Assembly (NCBI GenBank): GCA_016719485.1
Contig: JADJZB010000012.1
Location: forward strand, 1 to 36,211
Source of the DNA: Holophagales bacterium
Lineage (GTDB): Bacteria; Acidobacteriota; Thermoanaerobaculia; UBA5066
Direction: 5' to 3'
Length of the DNA stretch: 36,211 nucleotides
Below are positions 1-9,682 of the stretch, one piece after another (the stretch's first letter is position 1; each line of letters starts with the position of its first letter). The notes under the pieces are model-generated. The model ran no database searches. It saw only the letters and a program-made list of their open reading frames with translations, and had not been told where the DNA came from. A program made the position numbers and the translations under genes.

Positions 1-1219
1 CCCGCTCGCCCCTTCCGCGGACGTTTCACGTCCTCCCCGACGGCCTCGTCTGCCTCGACGGCAATCTCGCTCAGCGCGCCTCCCGAAAGTTGCGGGCACG
101 GGCGCGTCGCCGGGCGCCGTCTCGCGCGCGAGTGGGGGAAGGACTGTGAGGAGCTGGAGCGACGCCGGGTGGATCGACCTCCCGCGCCGCGTGGGCGACA
201 GGTCCGCCCGCCTCGTCGGCGCGGGCCGGCGGGGTCGTCTGTGCCGACTCGACCTCCGTCAACGACTTCAAGGTCCCTCTCAGCGGCGCTCGCCCTGCGG
301 CAGGGGCGCCGGACGATCCTCTCAGGGAGGAACTTCCCCACCGACCTCTACGACTCGGCGAAGGCCTCGCGCGCCTCCTCGACCGCGGATACCGGGTCCA
401 CCTCGTTCCGAAGAGCAGGGATCTCTCGTCCCTACTCGACGCCGACACCGCCGCCTCCTCCTGACGCACGTGGACTACCGGACTGGCGAGCGGCACGACC
501 TCTCCGCCGTCACGCCGCGGCTACGCCGGCCGGCGCGCTCGCCGTCTGGGACCTCCTCCCGCGCACCCACGGCCGGCGCGATGCCGGTCGACCTGACCGC
601 CGCCGGCGCCGACTACGCCGTCGGCTGCGGCTTACAAGTACCTCTGCGGCGGACCGGGCGCCCCAAGGCGTTCCTCTACGTCGCGCCCCGCCATCAGGGG
701 CTTCGAGCAGCCGCTCTCCGGCTGGCTCCGGCACGCCGAGCCGTTCGCCTTCGAGCCCGGATACCGGCCCGCGGCAGGGATCTCGCGCTTCCTCTGCGGC
801 ACCCCGCCGATCCTCTCCATGACCGCCCTCGACGCCGCGCTCGACGTGATCCTCGAGTCCGACCTCGCGCTCGTGCGCGAGAAGTCGGAGGCGCTCACCT
901 CGTTCTTCGTCGAGGCAGTGGAGCAGCTCTGCGGCGACGCAGTCCGGCTCGTCTCCCCGCGCGTCCCTTCCCTCCGCGGCAGCCAGGTCTCCTTCTCGCA
1001 CCCCGACGGCTACGCCGTCATGCGGGCGCTCGTCGCCCGCGGCGTCGTCGGCGACTTCCGCGCCCCCGACGTCCTGCGCTTCGGTTTCGCGCCCCTCTAG
1101 CGTTCGCACCTTCCACGGACGCCTTGGACGCAGGCAGGGGCGCTCGCGGAGGTGCTTTCGTCGCACGCCACCAGCGCCCGGATTTCCGCACGCCCGCGAG
1201 CGCGGGTTCCGGCGAGTGA
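1..1219 (+). pseudogene. kynU: Kynureninase, 5'-truncated and frameshifted
   Basis: Kynureninase is a PLP enzyme that cleaves kynurenine to anthranilate and alanine in tryptophan breakdown. Stitching the three plus-strand frames gives a near full-length family member: FHVLPDGLVCLDGN at the window start, RSWSDAGWIDLPRRVGD near 150-200, an NFPTDLY motif near 331-351, the PLP-lysine segment YKYLCGGPG near 632-660 (one extra t), then an uninterrupted stretch from FEQPLSGWLRHAEPFAFEPGYR pieces through SMTALDAALD to LRFGFAPL at 1100. A last shift leads to a C-terminus ending at 1219. At least five small indels break the frame. The first roughly 20 residues lie outside the window. Identity is firm; whether the breaks are real or sequence errors is open, with errors favoured because adjacent genes are broken in the same way. 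Confidence 0.85.
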
Positions 1220-1225
1220 CGTGAT

Positions 1226-1622
1226 CTACCGGTAGCCGGGCCGCGCCCAGTAGCCGGGGATCAGCGGCCCCACCGGTCGTAGTAACCGGTCACCCACACC
1301 GCGCCGCGGTAGGCCTGGCGACCCAGCGCCCTCGACCCAGGCCCAGCGGGCGGCGTCGCGGTAACGGCGGTCGTACCGATAGGCGTCCCGGCCGTAGCGG
1401 TCGTCGCGGTGGCGGTTCTCGTAGTTCCACCGGCCGTAGCGGTCATCGTGACGTACGTCGACGACGACGGGCAGGGCGGCACGGGAGGTGGCGCAGCACC
1501 TCGTGGGGCGCAGGCGGGAGCAGGAGATTCACGTGGACCCGCACGTCCGCCGGGGCCGACGGCGCCACCGCGGGTGAGGGCCGCCGCTGCGGCGGGATCA
1601 TGTTCCGGTTGGCGTTCTTCAT
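1226..1622 (-). pseudogene. Small WxxGxW-repeat (YXWGXW-type) secreted-like protein, frameshifted
   Basis: The start ATG at 1620-1622 has a strong Shine-Dalgarno AAGGAGG just upstream on the minus strand. The N-terminus reads MKNANRNMIPPQRRPSPAV. After frame changes, an Arg/Tyr/Asp-rich stretch with RYGRWNYENRHRDDRYGRD follows, then the tail WVTGYYDRWGR-WIPGYWARPGYR and a TAG at 1226-1228. The tail needs one G restored in a TGG codon, a single-base loss. The tandem W-x-x-G-Y-W/Y motif is typical of small YXWGXW-repeat proteins, whose role is unknown. No clear signal peptide is left in the broken frame. The gene lies between kynU and ahpF, with no evident functional link to either. Confidence 0.5.
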
Positions 1623-1827
1623 GTCGGACCTCCTTGGACGATCTGTGGGAGTTCGTTGCTCCCACCCCGTCCGTTGCAGGCCCGATGCCAGCCCGGCGGA
1701 ACGCCCGAGAGTGCGGCGCATCACCCTTTCGCGCGCGCGAAAGCGCCATTCGCTCTCGACCGGGCCTGGATCGCCCTCTGGAGAGGACGAGAAGCCTCCC
1801 GGCGAGCGCCAAGGAGGCCCTGCGTCG

Positions 1828-3104
1828 CTACGCCGCGTGGATCCTGTCCTCCGAAGCCGCGAGCGCGGCCTTCGCGCCCTCGCCCATCGAGATGATGATC
1901 TGCTTATCGCAGGGTCGTCGTGACGTCGCCCGCCGCGTAGATCCCCTTCGTCGACGTCCGGCACTTGTCGTCCACGACGATCTCGCCGAAGCGGTTCAGG
2001 TAGTTGCCGCCGCCGACGACGACGACCCTCTTGTCCTTGTAGAAGGGACCGTCGCAGTGCGGGCAGAAGGCGACGCCGCGCCCGATGTACTCCTTCTCGC
2101 CGGCGACGTTCAGCTCGCGCCACTGGGCGCCCGTCGCCACGATGAGGGACTTCGCCTGGAGCACCTCGCCCCCCGCGAGGCGGACCGTCTTGAGCTCGCC
2201 GTTCTCGATCGCCTCGACGCGCCGGTTGTCGAGGATCTCGACCGGGTAGCTGCGGACGTGGGCCAGGATGTCGGCGGCGAGCTTCTTCCCCTCGGTGTGC
2301 GTCGTCCCGATGAGGTTGTCGATGCCGACCGTCTCGAGGACCTGTCCGCCGACGTTCTTGGCGACGAGGGCCGTGCGGAGCCCCTTTCGGACGGAGTAGA
2401 TCGCGGCCGACGCGCCGGCCGGCCCGCCCCCGACGACGACGACGTCGTAGGGCTCGCGCGCCGGGAGGTTCTGCGCGGCCTCCGACGTCTCGGCGCCGTA
2501 GCGCTCCTCGAGCGCGTCGATCAGCTCCACGAGGCCGGCCCGGCCCACGGAGACCTGCGCGTTCTCGTGGATCGTGGAGATGACCGTCGGGACGCCCTGG
2601 ATCCCCAGCTTCTCGACCTCGCTCTCCGCGAGGCCGCCGTCCACCATCTCGTGGACGAAGTCGGGGTGGATCAGGGCCATCTGGTTCAGGGCCTGCACCA
2701 CCTCGGGGCAGTTGTGGCAGGAGAGGGAGACGAATGTCCGAAGCCGAACGGGCCCCTTCAGCCGCCTGATCCGGCCCTGCAGCCCCTCGTCCGGCCGCTT
2801 CCCGAGGCCCGCGGTGTTCAGGACCGCGAGGACGAGGGAGGAGAACTCGTGCCCCCCGGGGATCCCCTTGAAGAGGATCGACGCGGGACGACCTTCCACG
2901 GCCACCTCGAACGAGGGAATCGAGGCCGGCTCGCCCTCGACGCGGTGTACGACCTTCTCCGGTGCCGCCGCCGCGATGTCGGCGAGCATCGTGACGAGCT
3001 CGTCCTGCTTCGCGTGGTCGGACGGGCGCTGGCGGAGGACGATCGTGACCGGGGAGGTCGCGGTAGAGCTGCTGGAGCTGCGCGGACAGGAGGGCGTCGA
3101 GCAT
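1828..3104 (-). pseudogene. ahpF: Alkyl hydroperoxide reductase subunit F, frameshifted and internally deleted
   Basis: AhpF is the NADH-dependent flavoprotein that re-reduces AhpC. The start MLDALLSAQLQQLY at 3104 matches AhpF N-termini. One frameshift near 3050 leads into the tandem thioredoxin-like domain with its CHNC motif (near 2715), the FAD-binding GGGPAGASAA segment (near 2430) and the redox centre CPHCDGP (near 2055). The nucleotide-binding motif VVVVGGGN is then joined directly to a segment reading NRFGEIVVDDKCRT. Compared with E. coli AhpF, about 97 residues of the NADH domain are missing, in frame. A further shift at about 1915 gives KQIIISMGEGAKAAL and a TAG at 1828-1830. As written, the product could not bind NADH normally. 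It lies directly downstream of ahpC, which is the usual order. Confidence 0.85.
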
Positions 3105-3248
3105 GAGGTTTCTCTGTTCCTATTCGGGTGTGCGCGGGGACGAGCTCCGCTTTCCGCAGGAACTCCCGCTCGCGCCGGAGTCGGTGGACCTGAACGGCCG
3201 GAGGGGACGCGGCACCCGAATGGCCGCGTCCTCCACGCCGGGTCCGGA

Positions 3249-3814
3249 TCAGATCTTGCCGACGAGGTCGAGGCTGGGCTTGAGGGTCTCCGCGCCCGGG
3301 GTCCACTTCGCGGGGCAGACCTCGTTCGGGTGCTTGGCGATGTGAACCGCCGCCTGGACCTTGCGGAGGAGCTCCTTGGCGTCGCGGCCCGATGCCGTTG
3401 TCGTGGATCTCGACGATCTTGATCTGCCCCTTGGGGTTCACGACGAACGTTCCGCGGTAGGAGAGGCCGGCGTCGTCGATGTGGACGCCGAACGCCTTCG
3501 AGAGGTGGTGCGTCGGGTCGGCGAGCATCGGGTAGTGGATCTTCTTGATCGTCTCCGGACGCGGCGTGCCACGCCTTGTGGGTGAAGTGGGTGTCGGTCG
3601 AGACGGAGTAGATCTCGGCGCCGAGCTTCTTGAACTCGGCGTAGTTGTCGGCCAGGTCGCCCAGCTCGGTCGGGCAGACGAACGTGAAGTCCGCCGGGTA
3701 GAAGAAGAAGATCGCCCACTTGCCGGCGAGGTCCTTGTTCGAGATCTCCTTGAAGGCGCCCTCGTGGTAAGCCTGAACCTTGAACTCGGGGATCTGGGTG
3801 TTGATGATGCTCAT
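3249..3814 (-). pseudogene. ahpC: Alkyl hydroperoxide reductase subunit C (2-Cys peroxiredoxin), frameshifted
   Basis: AhpC reduces hydrogen peroxide and organic hydroperoxides in the cytosol and is recycled by AhpF. The start ATG at 3814 has the ribosome site AAGGAG seven bases upstream. The peroxidatic cysteine lies in FTFVCPTEL (Cys47), and the resolving cysteine in EVCPAKWTPG near the C-terminus. The gene ends LKPSLDLVGKI with a TGA at 3249-3251, giving about 188 residues, the usual length. Two small indels, near 3556 and near 3395, break the frame. The three frame pieces join into an otherwise textbook AhpC, so sequence error is likely. ahpF follows after about 144 bp on the same strand, so the two probably share a transcript. 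Confidence 0.88.
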
Positions 3815-3854
3815 GCGTCTTCTCCTTGCTATTTCAAGCGGGCGATCGCCTCGC

Positions 3855-3882
3855 TATTTAGACTACGTCCAATATAGAACAA
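3855..3882 (-). promoter_or_regulatory. Putative sigma-70 promoter of ahpC-ahpF
   Basis: On the minus strand a -35-like TTGTTC (3877-3882) is followed by a 16-bp spacer and a -10-like TAAATA (3855-3860), about 40 bp upstream of the ahpC start. The patch is strikingly AT-rich for this genome. An imperfect CTAT...ATAG symmetry is present, but its spacing does not fit an OxyR site. Confidence 0.45.
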
Positions 3883-4001
3883 ACGGATTGAAAAGGGAAG
3901 TCCCGGGCTCTCGATGAGGCTCACCGGACGGAGGAATGGCACGAGGAGGCGGTCCGACGCACCCCCCTTCCCGGCCCGCGGCCGCGGCCACGGCCCGGCG
4001 C

Positions 4002-4030
4002 TTGACTTCCCCCATCCTCCAAAGTATCTT
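4002..4030 (+). promoter_or_regulatory. Sigma-70 promoter of the initiator tRNA gene
   Basis: TTGACT at 4002-4007, a 17-bp spacer and TATCTT at 4025-4030 lie 13 bp before the first base of the tRNA. This is the best consensus promoter in the window and is placed as expected for a tRNA gene. Confidence 0.7.
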
Positions 4031-4043
4031 CCCCCTCCCCTGA

Positions 4044-4212
<169 letters not shown>

Positions 4213-4363
4213 TTGTGGCTCTCGGACCGCTGTTGATGCGGTTTGCCACCTCGGGATCGCAGTCCAGCCTTCGATCGGGACCGCAGCGGTGGCGGGCACG
4301 GGGGAGCGCTCCGTTGTCAGGCGAACCCACTCAGGCGCACTACTATCGAAATGGAGGGAAGGT

Positions 4364-7300
4364 ATGCCCAGCCGTTCCCGCTTCGCCGCGCTCTCCGGGC
4401 TCCTCGCTTCATTCACGCTTCTCGTCGCGACCCCGGGGCGCGCCGACGTCGTCTGGAAGGTGGCCGACGAGGGACCGAGGGCGCCGGAGGCGGTCCAGAT
4501 CCTCGGGGACGAGACGCGGACACTTGCGTTCGGTCCGTCGGGGGACTGGGAGCTGCGGGGAACGACGTGGCGCCCCGTACCCCTTCGCACGACGGAGGTC
4601 GTCGGGAGCAAGCGGACGCTCTTCTTCGCGAACGGGCGGTTCGGGGCAACGACCGAGAGCTACACCACGTGCCAGGTTCAGCTCTTCATCCTGAACGGCG
4701 ACGCGTGGACCCGGCTCTGGAGCGAGACGTCCTGCCATCCGGTCATTCGGTCGGAAGAGAGGCTCTACGTCCTGGCGGAGGCCTTCAAGAGCTGCGGCTG
4801 TGCGAGCGATCCCGCGATAGGGCTGGAGGCCCGGCGCCTTCGCTCCGTCTCCCTCGCGGACGGCTCGATCCGGGAGGAGACTCCCCTGCCCGCCTGTTCC
4901 GGAACGCTCTTCGTGCTGTCGGGGAAGCTCCACCTGATCGAGACGCCGCCGATCTGCGGAGGTCCGGGTGCGCGCGACGTCGCCGCACTCGCGAGCGCGC
5001 CGCCCTATCCCTTCTACCGGCTCGACGAGACCGGGTGGACGCAGCTGCCTCAGTGGGACCTGCCCGTCTGGACCTTCTTCGAATCGACGCCGAACAGCCT
5101 CTGGGTGGTCTACGGCCTCAGCAACATCGAGCTCGTCGCCCGAATCCTCACAACCGCCGGCTTCTCGGACCCAATTCCGATTCCCCGAGACATCACGGTG
5201 AGCTCGGGAGGCCCCAGGCCGATCGAGTGGAACGGGCGGCTCCTCGCCACGAGCCCCGAGTGGCGCGGCAACATCTACCTCCTCGAGGGAAACGCCCTCG
5301 TCCGGATGACGCCGGAATCGCCGGTGACCGCGCGATATCCCGCGCCGATCGTCTCCGTCGCCGGGAACCGCATCTTCACGTCGGCCGACGGCTGGGACGT
5401 CCACGTTCGGGATGGGTCGGGGTGGATCGCGACGTCGCTGCTCGGCGGACCGGCCGGAGCGGAGTCGTACCGGATGGGTGAGACGAAGACGTTCGCGGTT
5501 CGAGGGACCCGTCTCTTCCGGCGCGACGGGAACGGCTGGGCGAAACTCGCGGCCCCTCCGAGGTCCGAATGGGCCAATCTCGGGACCATCTGGAGAGACC
5601 GGCCGGTGGTGCGGGCGAACGCGTCCGTGTCGGACTTCGGCCTCTTCGCTCACGACGAGACGTCGGACCAGTGGATCGACCTGAAGGCTCCCGTCGGATT
5701 CGGGGGCCCGATGCTCGCGACCGGGCAGGACCTCTACGTGGCGGGCCCGCCGGGTCAGATCGCGAGGCTCCGGGAGGGAACGTGGACGGTCCTCGCGGTG
5801 ACTCCGACGCCGGACTCCCGGGTCGGCGGGATCGCCGCAATCCGCGAGGCGGGAGGGGAGGTCTTCGCGACGACGAACTGCGGGTGCGGGCCGCCGAGCG
5901 TCCGTAACGAACCGACCTATCGCGTCGACGGCGACCGGCTCGTACCGGCGTTCACGGACCTCGACCCGCGGATGGTCGTCCGCGACGTCGTCGAGGTCGA
6001 GGGCCGCACGGTTCTCTTCGTGAATGACGTCTCCCGTGAGGACGGGCTCCGCGCAGTGATCGTCTCGCCGTCTCCGGGGGGCGCGGAGACTCTGCTGAAC
6101 TCCGAAGATGTCCGATGGGCAGGCTACGACGGGGGTACCGGAGACGGGATCGCGAGGGTGGGCGCCGCACTCTTCTTCAATGGCCTGAGGTTCGAGCGAG
6201 GCCGGCTTCTCAGGCAGCGAGGAGAGCCCGTGCCGGAGACGATCGACCCTGAAGGCCGGTTTGCCAGCGGGGATCGATATCAGTGGCCCTACAGAGCGAA
6301 CGTGCGGGTTCCGCTCCTGCGGCCCGTCCCGAGGGTCCGGAAGAACCTGGCAGCGGTCGTCGATGCGACGGGGTACGGCGGGACCCGCTACCGGAGTGAG
6401 CTGGCGCTGGCGAACCTCTCGCCGGTCGACGCCTGCGTGGCGAGGGTCTATGCCGGCGCGGCGACCGAGCCGGTGCTCGAAGTCCCGCTCGGACCGGGCG
6501 CGCAGAGACGGATCGCGGACCCCGTTCCCGCCTTCGTCGGTCCGCTCGGCGTCGAGTTCGACGGGCTCTCGGACGAACGTGACGCCTGGGCGGCCGTTCA
6601 GGTCTTCAGCCCTTCCGACGGCGGGACGGCGGGGACCTCGATCCTCGGAACGGACCCTGGCAGCTTTCCGAAGGAGACCACGCTGCTCCGGCCGGTGAGC
6701 TCGCCCGGCAGCCGTCTCCACCTCGCGCTAGCCGCGGCGCGCGACGGCACCGACCTTCCGGTGGGGGCTCGCGCCGACTTCAGGCAGGTGCCGGACGTCA
6801 ACACCCAGCATCCGATTCCCGCGGGGGGCTTTCTCCAGGTCGATCCCGATCCCTCAAAGCAGCTCGGCTCGCTCGGCATCGAGTCTCTCTCCGCCGGGGC
6901 CCCTCGTCTCTTCGTGGCGGGCAACGACCTCCTCGGCTACTTCGTGAGGAACGACGGCGCGACGAACGACGGGACGGTCGTGCCGTTCGAGGAGCCGGAC
7001 GTCCTGCCGGGCCGGCGCACGCGATTCCTCCCGGCCGTCGTCGGCGTGACGTCTGAGCACGGGCGGTACCGGACCGAGCTGACGCTCGGACGACGGGAGC
7101 GGTGGGGCTTCCCGCAGACGGGGCTCACCTTCACCGTCATCTATCGCGACGAGAAAGGCGGGTCGACGTTTCCGGTCGGTGTTGACCTCGACGAATTCGT
7201 GGAAGTGCCGGATGCCGGCGAGTGGCTCGTCGAAAACGGTGTCCCGATCGATCCGGACGACTTCGCGGGGACTCTAACGTTCTCGTCGGATCGGCAGGAA

Positions 7301-7744
7301 GGGGCGGCCGACCTCCTCGTGACGGCGGTCGTCCAGGCGCGCGGCGCCGGCGCATCGGGCGACTACGGAGTCAGCGTCCCCGTCGTGAACGAGGTGCGGT
7401 GGGCCGGGGAGCGCGCGATCGTCCCAGGCCTGCGCGAAGACACCGGGTTCCGTTCGAACGTCTCCGTCGCGAACCCCGAGCCCGACGGCGGGCCGGACAT
7501 GACTCTCGAGGTGACGCTTCACCAGGCATCCGACGGGGCGATCATCGGGACCCTTCCCTCCGTAACGCTCCCGCCCGGCCGGCGTTTCCAGTGGAACCGG
7601 CCTCTCAAGGAGATCGGCTACGGCGGCGACGCGTGGGCCGAAGTGCGGCGCGTGGGCGACTCGGGCCGGTTCGTCGCGTACGGCGTGGTGAACGACAACG
7701 TGACCTCGGACGGCACTCTGCTGCCGATGGTCGAGCGGAGATAG
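4364..7744 (+). CDS. Large secreted protein with propeller-like N-terminus and repeated C-terminal beta-domains
   Basis: The 1126-residue product starts at the ATG with GGAGGG six bases upstream; an upstream in-frame ATG at 4289 would bury the signal peptide. Residues 1-27 form a signal peptide (MPSRSRFAALSGLL... to PGRA). Residues ~30-640 carry many Trp/Gly-rich short strands resembling a kelch- or WD-like propeller. They include cysteine clusters (SCGCAS, TNCGCGPP), suggesting disulfides outside the cytoplasm. From ~660 a beta-domain appears three times, with the cores RYRSELALANLSP, RYRTELTLG and FRSNVSVANPEP (near 660, 890 and 1020), ending TLLPMVERR. Domains of this kind are common in large acidobacterial exported proteins; I know of no defined function. 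It is the first gene of cassette A, immediately downstream of the tRNA repeat, and is unlinked in theme to the toxin-antitoxin pair behind it. Confidence 0.85.
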   Translation: MPSRSRFAALSGLLASFTLLVATPGRADVVWKVADEGPRAPEAVQILGDETRTLAFGPSGDWELRGTTWRPVPLRTTEVVGSKRTLFFANGRFGATTESYTTCQVQLFILNGDAWTRLWSETSCHPVIRSEERLYVLAEAFKSCGCASDPAIGLEARRLRSVSLADGSIREETPLPACSGTLFVLSGKLHLIETPPICGGPGARDVAALASAPPYPFYRLDETGWTQLPQWDLPVWTFFESTPNSLWVVYGLSNIELVARILTTAGFSDPIPIPRDITVSSGGPRPIEWNGRLLATSPEWRGNIYLLEGNALVRMTPESPVTARYPAPIVSVAGNRIFTSADGWDVHVRDGSGWIATSLLGGPAGAESYRMGETKTFAVRGTRLFRRDGNGWAKLAAPPRSEWANLGTIWRDRPVVRANASVSDFGLFAHDETSDQWIDLKAPVGFGGPMLATGQDLYVAGPPGQIARLREGTWTVLAVTPTPDSRVGGIAAIREAGGEVFATTNCGCGPPSVRNEPTYRVDGDRLVPAFTDLDPRMVVRDVVEVEGRTVLFVNDVSREDGLRAVIVSPSPGGAETLLNSEDVRWAGYDGGTGDGIARVGAALFFNGLRFERGRLLRQRGEPVPETIDPEGRFASGDRYQWPYRANVRVPLLRPVPRVRKNLAAVVDATGYGGTRYRSELALANLSPVDACVARVYAGAATEPVLEVPLGPGAQRRIADPVPAFVGPLGVEFDGLSDERDAWAAVQVFSPSDGGTAGTSILGTDPGSFPKETTLLRPVSSPGSRLHLALAAARDGTDLPVGARADFRQVPDVNTQHPIPAGGFLQVDPDPSKQLGSLGIESLSAGAPRLFVAGNDLLGYFVRNDGATNDGTVVPFEEPDVLPGRRTRFLPAVVGVTSEHGRYRTELTLGRRERWGFPQTGLTFTVIYRDEKGGSTFPVGVDLDEFVEVPDAGEWLVENGVPIDPDDFAGTLTFSSDRQEGAADLLVTAVVQARGAGASGDYGVSVPVVNEVRWAGERAIVPGLREDTGFRSNVSVANPEPDGGPDMTLEVTLHQASDGAIIGTLPSVTLPPGRRFQWNRPLKEIGYGGDAWAEVRRVGDSGRFVAYGVVNDNVTSDGTLLPMVERR

Positions 7745-7838
7745 GGCAGGATTCGCCTGCGGGGCCACAAGATCGCGTCGCCGCCCCTCGTTGTTTCTGT
7801 GCCTGGCGCTCCCGGCCGGAACCCGGATTAGTGGCCAA

Positions 7839-7901
7839 CACTTGCGTCATCGGATCGAAAGGACTAAATTTCTTGTGCCTTTCGCTCCATAGACGCAAGT
7901 G
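7839..7901 (+). promoter_or_regulatory. Operator with two 24-bp inverted arms at the abiE promoter
   Basis: The left arm (7839-7862) and the reverse complement of the right arm (7878-7901) agree at CACTTGCGTC, then GGA, then CGAAAGG, with three plus one mismatched positions between these blocks. The right arm ends on the GTG start codon of abiEi. AbiEi antitoxins are known to bind paired inverted repeats of about 23 bp upstream of their own operon and to repress it, so this is very probably the autoregulatory site. Confidence 0.75.
7842..7870 (+). promoter_or_regulatory. Putative abiE promoter
   Basis: TTGCGT (7842-7847), a 17-bp spacer and TAAATT (7865-7870) lie so that the left operator arm covers the -35 box and the right arm covers the expected transcript start and the GTG codon. 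The leader would be about 22 bases with no Shine-Dalgarno sequence. Confidence 0.55.
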
Positions 7902-8684
7902 AAGCCACTCGACTTTTTCGCCACCCACCCTGTCTTCACCCGAACCGAGTTCGGGACGGTTCGGGACCAGGCCGCGATGCGGACCGGGACGAATCTCCTC
8001 ACGTACTACCTTCGCGAGGGACGCCTGGTGCGCGTGCGCCGGGGCCTCTACGCGGTCGTGCCACGCGGGGCGGACGCCGAGTCATTCGCGCCGGACCCGT
8101 ACCTCGTCGCGACCCGGCTGGCACCCGATGCCGCCGTCGCACTTCACGCCGCGCTTCAGTATCGGGGCCGGACGTACTCCATCTGGAACCGGTTCCACGT
8201 CGCGACGAGGGCGAAGGTCACCGCGTTCACGTTCCGCGGGAGCACCTTCGTTCCGGTCCGTCCGCGTGCTCGCGCCTCGGTCCCGAGCGCGGGCGTCGTC
8301 GAGGAGCTGCACGCCGGAGGGACAGTCCGCGTCACAACCTTCGAGCGAACGCTCGTCGATCTCGTCGACGCGCCGGATGTCGGCGGGGGATGGGAAGAGG
8401 TCTGGAGGTCGCTCGAGATGGTCGAGTTCTTCGACCTCGACTCGGTCGTCGCAGAGGCCCTCGCCCGCGACACCGCCATCAGTGCGGTCCGCGTCGGGTT
8501 CTTTCTCGAGCAGCACGGCGACACGCTCCAGGTCGAGGAGCGGCACCTCGCGCCGCTGCGAGCACGTCGGCCAAAGCAGCCGACGTACTTCGATGCGCGA
8601 CGAAGCCCTGGGCATCTCGTCGCGTCCTGGAACCTCGTCGTGCCGAAGGTCGTCCTCGAGCGCCGCTGGGCGGAGGTGCCATGA
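7899..8684 (+). CDS. abiEi: AbiEi-family type IV antitoxin / transcriptional autorepressor
   Basis: The 261-residue product fits the AbiEi (COG5340-like) family. Residues ~1-80 form a winged-helix domain, with FFATHPVFTRTEF opening it and the wing segment GRLVRVRRGLYAVVP. Residues ~95-170 contain the conserved HAALQYRG and the FERTLVDLVDAP segment of the antitoxin domain. The C-terminal part carries the neutralising region. AbiEi represses its own operon and counteracts the AbiEii toxin without binding it directly. The start is a GTG inside the right operator arm, with no ribosome site visible. Its stop overlaps the abiEii start (ATGA at 8681-8684), so the two are translationally coupled, antitoxin first. 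Confidence 0.85.
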   Translation: MKPLDFFATHPVFTRTEFGTVRDQAAMRTGTNLLTYYLREGRLVRVRRGLYAVVPRGADAESFAPDPYLVATRLAPDAAVALHAALQYRGRTYSIWNRFHVATRAKVTAFTFRGSTFVPVRPRARASVPSAGVVEELHAGGTVRVTTFERTLVDLVDAPDVGGGWEEVWRSLEMVEFFDLDSVVAEALARDTAISAVRVGFFLEQHGDTLQVEERHLAPLRARRPKQPTYFDARRSPGHLVASWNLVVPKVVLERRWAEVP

Positions 8685-9658
8685 CGATGTCCCTCGCAGA
8701 CCTCCAACGGCTCGCCGGAGCGACGGGGTTCCGGGCCGAGACGCTCGAGAAGGTGCTGCTCCTCCTCGGCCTCCTCGACGCGATTCGCGCGCACCCGTAC
8801 ACCGGACCACGCGTCGCCCTCAAAGGTGGCACCGCCCTCAATCTCTTCGCCCTCGGCGTCCCCCGCCTCTCGATCGACATCGACTTGAACTACGTCGGGG
8901 CCGTCGATCGGGCAACGATGGAGACCGAGCGTCCGGACGTCGAGCGAGGGCTCCACGCTGCGTGCGAACGAAGCGGCCTCACAGTGAAACGCGTCCCGAC
9001 CGACCACGCTGGCGGGAAGTGGCGGCTCTCTTTCGTTGCCGGAGCGGGCGGGACAGGGACGCTCGAGCTCGACGTGAACTACATGCTCCGTACCCCGCTC
9101 TGGCCCACGGAGATCCGGTCATCCTCCGCGCTCCCCGGAATCCCGACGCGCGGCAAGTTCCCGATACTCGACGCGCACGAACTCGCCGCGGGAAAGCTCG
9201 CCGCGCTCCTCGCACGCGGCGCGAGCCGCGACCTCTTCGACGCGCGCGAGATCCTGCGCTCCGGAACGCTCGATGCGGGGAAGCTCCGCCTCGCGTTCGT
9301 CGTTTACGGCGCTGTGAATCGTGTCGACTGGCGCACCGTCGGCGCCGAGGCGGTCACGACGTCATCGGCGGACGTGACGGAGCGGCTCCTCCCGATGCTT
9401 CGGAGCGACCTCGTACCCGCCAAGACTGACGTGGCGGCATGGACCACATCTCTCGTGGCGGACTGCCAACGACTCCTCGGAGTCGTGCTCCCGCTCCGGG
9501 AGAACGAACGATCCTTCCTCGATGGAGTCAACGACCGAGGGGAGATCGTCCCAGCGCTCCTCACAGACGACGAGCGGCTGCGCGCCATCATCGCGGCACA
9601 CCCGGCGTTGGCGTGGAAGGCGCTGAACGTTCGGAAGCACCACGGTCTTCCTGGCTGA
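8681..9658 (+). CDS. abiEii: AbiEii-family type IV toxin, nucleotidyltransferase
   Basis: The 325-residue product belongs to the AbiEii/DUF1814 nucleotidyltransferase-like toxins of type IV systems, which stop growth and can abort phage infection; related enzymes transfer nucleotides to tRNA. The catalytic signature is intact: KGGTALN at residues 48-54, then SIDID at 64-68, giving the paired metal-binding aspartates. The later DLFDAREIL segment is also conserved in the family. The start ATG at 8681 overlaps the antitoxin stop; a longer frame opens upstream at 8390 but lies within abiEi. Repeat copy 2 begins 71 bp after the stop, and its stem-loop could end the operon. Confidence 0.88.
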   Translation: MTMSLADLQRLAGATGFRAETLEKVLLLLGLLDAIRAHPYTGPRVALKGGTALNLFALGVPRLSIDIDLNYVGAVDRATMETERPDVERGLHAACERSGLTVKRVPTDHAGGKWRLSFVAGAGGTGTLELDVNYMLRTPLWPTEIRSSSALPGIPTRGKFPILDAHELAAGKLAALLARGASRDLFDAREILRSGTLDAGKLRLAFVVYGAVNRVDWRTVGAEAVTTSSADVTERLLPMLRSDLVPAKTDVAAWTTSLVADCQRLLGVVLPLRENERSFLDGVNDRGEIVPALLTDDERLRAIIAAHPALAWKALNVRKHHGLPG

Positions 9659-9682
9659 GGCGGATTCAGCTTCGGGGACTCG

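Noticed and set aside
1904..3814. A 636-codon minus-strand frame that looks like an AhpC-AhpF fusion
   Set aside because: It is made by frameshifts. ahpC has its own stop at 3249 and ahpF its own start at 3104, and the bridging residues between them are out-of-frame junk.
3855..3885. An OxyR site upstream of ahpC
   Set aside because: CTAT and ATAG elements are present, but 16 bp apart and not in the 7-bp-spaced register of OxyR sites. No PerR-type box is clear either.
4409..6721. A 770-codon minus-strand open frame
   Set aside because: It is antisense to the signal-peptide-bearing secreted protein, is rich in Arg/Pro/Asp as expected of a GC-rich shadow, and has no ribosome site or recognisable motif.
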